Shown: piece after piece, positions 7,541-12,786 of the stretch
How positions within the stretch are numbered: position 1 is the stretch's first letter
Layout of the letters: every line of letters begins with the position of its first letter
Origin: Chitinophagaceae bacterium
Lineage (GTDB): Bacteria; Bacteroidota; Bacteroidia; Chitinophagales; Chitinophagaceae
NCBI GenBank assembly: GCA_947452875.1
Contig: CANGEZ010000033.1
Location: 1 to 12,786 of the forward strand
Reading direction: 5' to 3'
Length of the DNA stretch: 12,786 nt
Position numbers and translations under genes: made by a program
The notes under the pieces: model-generated
The model's input: the letters and a program-made list of their open reading frames with translations, nothing else
Databases searched by the model: none
What the model was told of the DNA's origin: nothing

Positions 7541-9607
7541 TTAGTTGTTAGGGTAACCTTGATTTACCCAATCAGTAAATACACCTTGTATAAAGGTAGT
7601 CCATGCAGATGAACTTGTTGGTGGCATATTGTGCTGGCCTGTTGCATAAACGCAAAGCGTTGATGTGTTTGTGCCTCTTACTCTACCAATGAATGTCATT
7701 AAATTACTTGTCCAAGTGCTACCTGAACTAGATCCTACAATATCAGAATATGTTGTCCATGAATTATTATGATTGTGACAACTAATATTAGCTCTTCCGC
7801 AATAGGTGTTGATTGTTGGTTTTACATCTGTTGCAAAATGAACTGTTGCAGGAGCGTTTATGGCTACTGAACTTGTAGCCAAACAACCTTTAGAATCTTT
7901 TACTGTAATAGTATATGTTCCGCCGGCAAGTGGAGTGATTGTCGCACTTGTTTGGAATGAGGTGCCGTTGATACTGTAAGTGTATGGAGCAACTCCATTA
8001 GCTCCTACGCAGGCAATTGAATTGTTTGCACAATTGGTTCTTGAGCTTGTTGGTGTGCCTGAAGCAGAAACTGGTGGGCAAGCCAAAGAAACTGCTGTTG
8101 CACTTGATGAACATCCATTCGCATCGGTTGCAGTTACAGTGTATGCTCCTGTTGAAAGCGCAGTGAATGTAGCATTACTACTTGAAGCTCCGCCATTTAA
8201 ACTATACATGTAAGGAGAAGTTCCGCCGGTTGAAGATGCAGTTATGGAGCCATTTGCACCATTTGTAGGATTCGTAGGAGTGTTGGTAACGTTGATGGTT
8301 ACGCCTATGCATGGGTTAGATGCTACTAAAGTAACTTGTGTTGAACCAATACATCCATTTGCATTTTTTGAAGTTACTGTATATGTACCTGCAGCCAAGC
8401 CACTAAACACATTGCTTGCCTGGAAGTTAACACCATTGATACTGTAAGTATAAGTGCCTGCTGGAGTTGCCGTTGCTGTAATAGAACCATTTGATTGGCC
8501 AGTAGTTGGTGCTATTGAAGTTGTAGTAACTGTGATAGTTACACCAGCACAAGGGTCAACCGATCCTAAAACCACAGATTTTGGAGCACTTGTACATCCG
8601 TTTTGATTTTTTGCTACAATAGAGTAGCTCCCAGCTGCAAGGTTATTGAAAGTATTATTTGTTTGGAATGCAGCACCATTTAAACTGTATGTGTATGTGC
8701 CTGTAGGGGTAGTCGTAACTGTAATCGATCCATTTGATTGACCTGATGTAGGGTTGACATGAGTTTCAGTTAAGGTAATGGTTAATCCTATACAAGGATC
8801 TACGGCATTTAATGTAACACTTAGTGGGTTGCTAGTGCATCCAGTAAGGTTTTTAGCAACAATTGTATAAATGCCTGCTCCTAAATTAGTGAAAGTGTTG
8901 CTGGCCTGATAAGGTCCTCCATTGATACTGTATGTATATGATCCCAATGGGTTAGGCGTTACCGTTATGGATCCATTTGTTTGTCCGGTAAAAGGACTGT
9001 TATGTGTTTCTGATAAAGTTATATTGATGCCACTACATGGATTCAATGTGTTTACAACCACTTGAGTTGTTCCAAAACAACCATTGGGATTTTGTGCAGT
9101 TACTGTATAACTACCTGCTGCCAATCCTGTAAATGCTCCTAATGCCTGAAAATTGATTCCATCCAAACTATAAGTGTAAGATGAGCCACCACCAGAAGCT
9201 GTGGCAGTTATTGATCCATTGGATTGGCCGACAGAAGCATCAGTGGCAGCAGCTTGAATGGATATATTTACACCTGCACAAGGGTCAACAGCTGAACTAA
9301 TAACAACAGTATCTTCTCCTGAACAACCTACAGCATTTCTGCCATGTACTACATATGTCCCAGCAGCTAAATTTGTGAAACTGCCACTTGATTGATATGC
9401 TCCATTTCCTATACTAAATTCAATTCCACTGCCACCTGTTGCTGTGGCTGTTATTGTGCCATCAGACTGATTAAGAGAGGTATTTGTATGAGTGGTTGAA
9501 ATTTGAAAGTTTACATCTTCACATCTGATTTGATGCTGGCAACTGATAATTGAATAAGACATTACTGTCAAAATCAAAAACGAGATTAATATCAAGTTTT
9601 TTTTCAT
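7541..9607 (-). CDS. SprB-repeat lipoprotein with C-terminal cytochrome-c-like domain
   Basis: A 688-aa protein. I chose the ATG at 9607 because it gives a normal lipoprotein signal (MKKNLILISF..., lipobox IISC, Cys23); the frame is open to 9688 but that extension has no export character. Residues 29-587 are seven SprB-type repeats of about 81 residues. Most open with a PC.G.. segment, contain GSIT and YTYS.NG, then a F..LAAG.YT segment, and end in a NGC turn. Residues about 588-688 are a cytochrome-c-like domain: FATDVKPTINTYC (Cys603), then SCH (Cys610, His611), a CX6CH spacing, with Met661 in HNMPP as likely axial ligand and a closing WVNQGYPNN. SprB repeats come from gliding/adhesin proteins and form stacked beta domains, so here they probably act as a stalk lifting the redox domain off the outer membrane. 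No type IX sorting domain is visible at the C-terminus. First gene of the run. Confidence 0.8.
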   Translation of the reverse strand: MKKNLILISFLILTVMSYSIISCQHQIRCEDVNFQISTTHTNTSLNQSDGTITATATGGSGIEFSIGNGAYQSSGSFTNLAAGTYVVHGRNAVGCSGEDTVVISSAVDPCAGVNISIQAAATDASVGQSNGSITATASGGGSSYTYSLDGINFQALGAFTGLAAGSYTVTAQNPNGCFGTTQVVVNTLNPCSGINITLSETHNSPFTGQTNGSITVTPNPLGSYTYSINGGPYQASNTFTNLGAGIYTIVAKNLTGCTSNPLSVTLNAVDPCIGLTITLTETHVNPTSGQSNGSITVTTTPTGTYTYSLNGAAFQTNNTFNNLAAGSYSIVAKNQNGCTSAPKSVVLGSVDPCAGVTITVTTTSIAPTTGQSNGSITATATPAGTYTYSINGVNFQASNVFSGLAAGTYTVTSKNANGCIGSTQVTLVASNPCIGVTINVTNTPTNPTNGANGSITASSTGGTSPYMYSLNGGASSSNATFTALSTGAYTVTATDANGCSSSATAVSLACPPVSASGTPTSSRTNCANNSIACVGANGVAPYTYSINGTSFQTSATITPLAGGTYTITVKDSKGCLATSSVAINAPATVHFATDVKPTINTYCGRANISCHNHNNSWTTYSDIVGSSSGSTWTSNLMTFIGRVRGTNTSTLCVYATGQHNMPPTSSSAWTTFIQGVFTDWVNQGYPNN
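7847..9523 (-). repeat. Seven tandem SprB-type repeats (about 243-bp period) within the gene
   Basis: The repeat-opening cysteines are at residues 29, 110, 191, 272, 353, 433 and 510, giving spacings of 81, 81, 81, 81, 80 and 77. Each unit has a second Cys in a (N/V/T/K)GC turn 65-67 residues later (95, 177, 257, 338, 419, 499, 575). Units 3 to 5 are the most alike. At DNA level units have diverged, with only short shared words such as TTGATACTGTA, so this is an old coding repeat. Confidence 0.85.
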
Positions 9608-9712
9608 AAGAATTGGTTTTATTTGTTTTGATAAAAGGTGTTTAATTTCCGGCTCACAAAGGAACAATATTTTATAACAAAAAATCATGCCAATAAAAAT
9701 ATAAGTAGCTCA

Positions 9713-9727
9713 TTAACGAGTCGTTAA
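9713..9727. promoter_or_regulatory. Perfect short palindrome, candidate operator
   Basis: TTAACGA and its complement TCGTTAA flank a single G. The site lies in the noncoding stretch between the SprB-repeat gene start (9607) and the terminator of the plsX transcript, about 105 bp upstream of the ATG. No clear TAnnTTTG promoter element was found in this gap, which otherwise shows nothing recognisable. Operator function is inference from symmetry and location. Confidence 0.3.
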
Positions 9728-9752
9728 CAATTCGTGTGCTAAAAATGTTACA

Positions 9753-9784
9753 ATAAAAAACCCATCACAAATAAATGTGATGGG
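9753..9784 (-). terminator. Intrinsic terminator after the plsX-linked lipoprotein gene
   Basis: A perfect 9-bp stem (CCCATCACA at 9761-9769, its complement at 9776-9784) with a 6-nt loop is followed on the minus strand by a run of six T residues. It lies 25 nt after the stop of the lipoprotein gene and ends the transcript running from yceD. This makes the SprB-repeat gene downstream the likely start of a new transcription unit. Confidence 0.9.
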
Positions 9785-9809
9785 TAGACGAAGTGAAAGC
9801 TAATTGTTA

Positions 9810-10388
9810 TTAATCAGAAAATTTATGACCGGCATTAACCCAAGCGGTGATTTGTGCTTTTTGAGTTGCAGTTAATCCTTGAGGTGGCATGTTGCCTTGA
9901 GAAACACATCTCACATTGATTCTGTCCCACTTTGCAACGATAGAACAATCTGCATCTAAATTCACACTTCCATCATTGCCTCCGTTAAGATGGCAATTGC
10001 CACATTTTGAGCTTACGATACTCTTTACATTTGTAAAATTAGGACCTGCAGTAGCGTTCCCAACAGAAACAACTTGAGTTTTAGTGCAACCATTTGCATC
10101 TTTTGCACCCATTGTATATACTCCAGCAGCAAGGCCGGTGAAAGTGTTTGAACTTTGATACGCGCCGCCATTTTTATTATAGGTAAAACCTGTTGAGCCG
10201 GAAGCTGTTATTGTAATGCTTCCAGATGGTGTGGATTCGCATGGGACTGTAGCTGTCACTGAATTTGTGATCGTGATGGTTGTGTTCAAGCATGGATCGA
10301 CAGCGGGAGTGCTGGTTTTTTTGCAACCAAAAAACATAGTTAGCATTAAGCTACTTAGTAAAATTGAAACTGGGATTGTTTTTTTCAT
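9810..10388 (-). CDS. Lipoprotein with one SprB repeat and a cytochrome-c-like domain
   Basis: A 192-aa lipoprotein with lipobox FFGC (Cys22). Residues about 33-110 are one SprB-type unit (DPCLNTTITI..., GSITITASG, YQSSNTFTGLAAGVYT, then DANGC). Residues about 116-192 are a cytochrome-c-like domain with a canonical CGNCH heme motif (Cys129, Cys132, His133), Met167 in GNMPPQG as likely axial ligand, and a closing ITAWVNAGHKFSD. Extra cysteines are Cys50, Cys148 and Cys161. The layout is a short version of the 688-aa protein, with one repeat instead of seven, and the RINVRC...MPP stretch matches the 122-aa cytochrome. The gene starts only 9 nt after the plsX stop, so it should be transcribed with plsX; a terminator follows. 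It is probably anchored in the outer membrane, with electron transfer as the likely role. Confidence 0.8.
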   Translation of the reverse strand: MKKTIPVSILLSSLMLTMFFGCKKTSTPAVDPCLNTTITITNSVTATVPCESTPSGSITITASGSTGFTYNKNGGAYQSSNTFTGLAAGVYTMGAKDANGCTKTQVVSVGNATAGPNFTNVKSIVSSKCGNCHLNGGNDGSVNLDADCSIVAKWDRINVRCVSQGNMPPQGLTATQKAQITAWVNAGHKFSD

Positions 10389-10397
10389 ATTATTTTT

Positions 10398-11363
10398 TTA
10401 TTGTAAGACTTTATCAATTTGAGTTTTGAAGCTTTCCGCAATTTTTTCCGTGAGATTTGTTTGATTCATTCTATAAGCAATGTCAATCATGTTTCTGAAA
10501 GCTGTTTGGCCAGAAATGCCATGACCGATGATAACAGGTTTTGCTACTCCTAAAACAGGAACTCCTCCATAAGATTCAAAATTAAATCTTTCAAAATGCT
10601 CGTCATTTAAATTGCGGCGTTTTGAGATATCATAAACACTTTCTGCCATTTTCAAAATAACATTTCCTGTAAATCCCTCGCAGACCATAACATCAGCCTT
10701 GTTCATCAAGATGTCGCGGCCTTCTATATTTCCGATAAAATTAATCTGGGTATTTTCTTTTAAAAGGGGATAGGTAGCTTGGGCTAAGATGTTTCCTTTC
10801 CCTTCTTCTTCACCAATGTTCACCAAGCCAACTTTAGGATTTTCAATTTCCAGGATATGTTCTGCAAATAGGGAACCTAGGATGGAAAATTGATTTAGAT
10901 TTTCCGGTTTGCAATCTGCATTCAGTCCAACATCAACCAATAAACCTAAAGTTCCGTCTTCTCTTGGTATGTAAGCACCAATGGTGGGTCTTGAAATACC
11001 TTCAATAGTTTTGATACTAAATAATGCACCAACCATCATCGCCCCTGTATTTCCTGCACTGATGAACGCATCAATTTTGCCTGATGCCAATAAATGAAAT
11101 CCAACGGCAATTGAAGAATCTTGTTTTTCTTTTAAAGCTTTTGTTGGATGTTCGTGCATTTCTATAACCTGAGTGGTTGGCACGATTGTGTAAGATCCAC
11201 TTGGAATGGGATGAGTTTGAAGATGCAAAAGTATAGTCGCCTCTTCACCAATCATCACAACATGAACATGATCTGTATGTTTGCTTAAATATGCGGCTGT
11301 CCCTTTTACTGCTTCGAGAGGGGCGAAATCGCCTCCCATCATGTCTAATCCAATTTTTACCAT
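10398..11363 (-). CDS. plsX: Phosphate acyltransferase PlsX
   Basis: A 321-aa enzyme that makes acyl-phosphate from acyl-ACP for the PlsX/PlsY route to lysophosphatidic acid, acting at the inner membrane surface. Family signatures are clear: MVKIGLDMMGGDFAP at the N-terminus, ISAGNTGAMM, GLLVDVGLNADCKPENL, VGLVNIGEEEGKGN, VCEGFTGNVILKMAE and GHGISGQTAFRNMI near the end. The frame is open to 11390, but MVKIGLD is the conserved family start and the extra nine codons run into the hairpin upstream, so I place the start at 11363. It follows rpmF, the usual neighbour. The next gene is a cytochrome-like lipoprotein rather than fabH, which is the common follower in many bacteria. Confidence 0.97.
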   Translation of the reverse strand: MVKIGLDMMGGDFAPLEAVKGTAAYLSKHTDHVHVVMIGEEATILLHLQTHPIPSGSYTIVPTTQVIEMHEHPTKALKEKQDSSIAVGFHLLASGKIDAFISAGNTGAMMVGALFSIKTIEGISRPTIGAYIPREDGTLGLLVDVGLNADCKPENLNQFSILGSLFAEHILEIENPKVGLVNIGEEEGKGNILAQATYPLLKENTQINFIGNIEGRDILMNKADVMVCEGFTGNVILKMAESVYDISKRRNLNDEHFERFNFESYGGVPVLGVAKPVIIGHGISGQTAFRNMIDIAYRMNQTNLTEKIAESFKTQIDKVLQ

Positions 11364-11378
11364 TGGTGTAAAATAAAC

Positions 11379-11427
11379 TAAAAATTCCAAAATCCTGATT
11401 GAATTATTTCGATCAGGATTTTGGAAT
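11379..11427 (-). terminator. Terminator-like hairpin between rpmF and plsX (possible attenuator)
   Basis: A perfect 16-bp inverted repeat (11384-11399 with 11412-11427; core AAAATCCTGAT) with a 12-nt loop is followed on the minus strand by five T residues. It begins 21 nt after the rpmF stop and ends about 16 nt before the plsX ATG. It could end part of the transcription after rpmF and so set the ratio of L32 to PlsX, or act as an mRNA processing or stability element. Confidence 0.7.
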
Positions 11428-11448
11428 AAGAAATTAAAAATTATTCAA

Positions 11449-11643
11449 TTATGCTTTAAGAGGTGCTTTTTCAGCAACCAACTTTCCTTTATAATATAAT
11501 TTTCCTTCGCTAACATGAGCGCGGTGACGAACGTGTATTTCGCCTGTTGTTGAATCAACACTTAATGTTGGCTCACTTGCTTTGTAATGAGTTCTTCTTT
11601 TTGCACTGCGTTGTTGTGAGTGGCGCCTTTTTGGATTTGGCAT
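11449..11643 (-). CDS. rpmF: Large ribosomal subunit protein bL32
   Basis: A 64-aa basic protein beginning MPNPKRRHSQQRSAKRRTH, the conserved L32 N-terminus, with a C-terminal half of the form TGEIHVRHRAH...GKLYYKGKLV. It contains no cysteine, so it is a zinc-free version: the four Cys zinc ribbon of other L32 proteins is replaced. It lies between yceD and plsX in the widely conserved order, 26 nt after the yceD stop. The length is normal. Confidence 0.97.
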   Translation of the reverse strand: MPNPKRRHSQQRSAKRRTHYKASEPTLSVDSTTGEIHVRHRAHVSEGKLYYKGKLVAEKAPLKA

Positions 11644-11669
11644 GACAGTATAATTTTAAATATTAAATG

Positions 11670-12218
11670 TTAATTGTTATTGTTTTTGAACTGGTCCAAA
11701 CCTTTCCAGAGCGCATTAGCATTATGCTCTTCATGCTTGGTTTCCATTTCTTTTAATTTATCAAGAACTTCTTTGTTGCATTGCGGACCACCGATTTTAT
11801 CCGGGGCACACATTTTTTGAAATGGAATACTGAGCAAGGCAAATTCGTACATCCAATCGCCAACGTTCAAGTGACTCTCATTTCTTGAAAGGTAAAAGAC
11901 ATCTGGGTCTTCTTCCTGTTCATTCATTTCTTCAGGGTTGTCAACCAGCTTAACCAGCATGTTGAATTCATCCCAAAGGTCGATAGGTAGTGAATTTCCA
12001 CATCTGTCGCATGTAACTACTGCTGTTCCTCCAACTTCAAACTTCAACAGCATGAAACTACTGTTTTTCTCCAATAGCATTTTTACATGTGCAACAGGAT
12101 ATTGAAAATCCAGGACACCTTTCTCAGCAAAGAACTTTTCATCCAATTCGTAATTAAACTCATGAACACCGGGCTTCAATCCCACAAAAGCAACCTCAAA
12201 TGTCCTCTTGTTAGCCAT
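11670..12218 (-). CDS. yceD: YceD/DUF177 family protein
   Basis: A 182-aa protein of the DUF177 family, which is almost always encoded just before rpmF; in E. coli and plants it is linked to 23S rRNA and large-subunit maturation. I chose the start at 12218, MANKRTFEVAFVGLKPGVHEF, because this is the usual Bacteroidota N-terminus. The frame is open to 12341, but the extra 41 residues are not family-like and would cover the probable promoter. A CDRC pair (Cys70, Cys73) and a second pair (Cys137 in KMCAPD, Cys147 in PQCN) form the typical four-Cys, possibly metal-binding, arrangement. An acidic stretch (about 93-106) and a Lys/Asn-rich tail follow the family pattern. Confidence 0.9.
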   Translation of the reverse strand: MANKRTFEVAFVGLKPGVHEFNYELDEKFFAEKGVLDFQYPVAHVKMLLEKNSSFMLLKFEVGGTAVVTCDRCGNSLPIDLWDEFNMLVKLVDNPEEMNEQEEDPDVFYLSRNESHLNVGDWMYEFALLSIPFQKMCAPDKIGGPQCNKEVLDKLKEMETKHEEHNANALWKGLDQFKNNNN

Positions 12219-12239
12219 TGTGTTCAGTTTAAAGGACGG

Positions 12240-12247
12240 CAAAGGTA
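12240..12247 (-). promoter_or_regulatory. Candidate -7 element for the yceD-rpmF-plsX transcript
   Basis: On the minus strand TACCTTTG exactly fits the Bacteroidota -7 consensus TAnnTTTG. It sits 21 nt upstream of the yceD ATG at 12218, leaving a short leader. No clear TTG-type -33 element is present at the expected distance, which lowers confidence. Confidence 0.4.
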
Positions 12248-12250
12248 TAT

Positions 12251-12258
12251 TAATTTTG
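12251..12258 (+). promoter_or_regulatory. Candidate -7 element for the DUF3810 gene
   Basis: TAATTTTG on the plus strand fits TAnnTTTG and lies 3 bp from the opposing yceD element, so the two would form a tight back-to-back pair. It is 139 nt from the DUF3810 ATG, a rather long leader, and no good -33 element was found. Confidence 0.2.
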
Positions 12259-12397
12259 CGAATTATCAGAGCATTAAAGAGAATATTCTGCAGAATTAGG
12301 CTAATTTTCAAAATAAATGGGTCTGTTTTGCTGAAACACAATGCTTTTTTCAGTTCTAGAATTAAAATTCAGGCAAAAAATCAACTATTAATTTGAT

Positions 12398-12786
12398 ATG
12401 AAGCTCAAGAAAATAGATATTTCGCTGATTTTATTGTCAATTTTTGCGGTATTACTGCATTTTTTCTCAGGGAATTCTAATTGGGTAGAGCATCATTACA
12501 GTAATGGACTATTCCTCACCATATCAAATTTGCGATGCCTTTTATTTGGTAGGTTTGGTTTTAGTTTCGGCGATGTTCTTTATGGTATCATATTCTTTAC
12601 ACTGTTTTTCTTTTTGATTCGCTTTGTGATTGCCTTTTTTCAGAAAAAAATTACTTCAATTGGTTTTTTGGCTTCATTAAAGCGTGTTTTCTTATTGTGT
12701 TTGGTGGTGTATTTGGTGTTTAATATTTTTTGGGGGTTGAATTATAACAGGTTGGGGATCGCCTCGCAAATTGGGTTAGACTTAAA
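12398..12786 (+). CDS. DUF3810 family membrane protein, 3'-truncated
   Basis: The frame opens with ATG at 12398 (MKLKKIDISLILLSIFAVLLH by translation, given here in part) and runs without a stop off the right edge; 129 codons are visible. Three hydrophobic segments are seen: about 8-22, 60-78 and 94-111. Family hallmarks of DUF3810 are the NWVEHHYSNGLF segment after the first membrane helix, a GFSFGDVLY stretch before the second, and FNIFWGLNYNRLGI after the third. In other members these lead into a C-terminal zinc-metalloprotease-like region with an HE motif, which is beyond the window. The gene is divergent from yceD. Confidence 0.75.
   Translation, partial: MKLKKIDISLILLSIFAVLLHFFSGNSNWVEHHYSNGLFLTISNLRCLLFGRFGFSFGDVLYGIIFFTLFFFLIRFVIAFFQKKITSIGFLASLKRVFLLCLVVYLVFNIFWGLNYNRLGIASQIGLDL

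Noticed and set aside
7541..7850. Possible type IX secretion sorting domain at the C-terminus of the SprB-repeat protein
   Set aside because: The C-terminus is a cytochrome-like domain ending in WVNQGYPNN with none of the usual sorting-domain features.
7847..9523. Regular DNA repeats considered as a CRISPR or satellite array
   Set aside because: The period is about 243 bp, in frame, with diverged DNA and conserved protein, so it is a coding domain repeat.
9608..9688. Upstream extension of the SprB-repeat gene to an ATG at 9688
   Set aside because: The added 27 residues precede a normal lipoprotein signal and would bury it, so the start at 9607 is preferred.
11364..11390. Upstream extension of plsX to an ATG at 11390
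   Set aside because: The added residues are not part of the PlsX family and overlap the hairpin; MVKIGLD is the conserved start.
12219..12341. Upstream extension of yceD by 41 codons
   Set aside because: The extra residues are unlike the family N-terminus and run through the candidate promoter.
12208..12396. Open frame on the plus strand just before the DUF3810 gene
   Set aside because: It covers the yceD start and promoter region, has no recognisable features, and is likely chance.

Overview
The window is low-GC DNA from a member of the Bacteroidota. The evidence is a TonB-dependent receptor beside a HmuY-type lipoprotein, SprB repeats, DUF5777 and DUF3810 proteins, MKK-type lipoprotein signals, a zinc-free L32 and a TAnnTTTG promoter element. 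The L32 sequence looks most like those of Chitinophagia/Sphingobacteriia, but this was judged by eye. All genes except the two at the edges lie on the minus strand, and every complete gene looks intact.

Left to right: (1) The 3' part of an AsmA/DUF748-like envelope protein on the plus strand, ending at a strong bidirectional hairpin (1693-1726). (2) A minus-strand pair made of a 710-aa TonB-dependent receptor followed 10 nt later by a HmuY-like lipoprotein, which is a heme-uptake type pair. Upstream of the receptor are two exact TGTCAT repeats 11 bp apart that resemble a PhoB box. (3) A minus-strand run of six genes (9607 to 4641), closed by a terminator at 4581-4620. In transcription order it holds a 688-aa lipoprotein with seven SprB repeats and a C-terminal cytochrome-c-like domain, a small cytochrome-c-like lipoprotein, a membrane-anchored OB-fold protein, a YceI protein, a DUF5777 beta-barrel and a Rieske [2Fe-2S] lipoprotein. 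(4) The housekeeping set yceD-rpmF-plsX, also on the minus strand. Downstream of it, 9 nt after plsX, lies another SprB-plus-cytochrome lipoprotein instead of the usual fabH, with its own terminator (9753-9784). (5) The start of a DUF3810 membrane protein on the plus strand, divergent from yceD and cut off by the right edge.

The most interesting part is the six-gene run plus its paralogue after plsX. Together they encode a predicted isoprenoid/quinone-binding protein (YceI), an exported Rieske protein, three cytochrome-like lipoproteins and an outer-membrane barrel. I suggest an envelope or cell-surface electron-transfer module, but this rests on family identity and gene order and no function has been shown. 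The three cytochrome domains share a C-terminal MPP...W-x-N-x-G signature, while their heme motifs differ in spacing (CX2CH, CX4CH and CX6CH).
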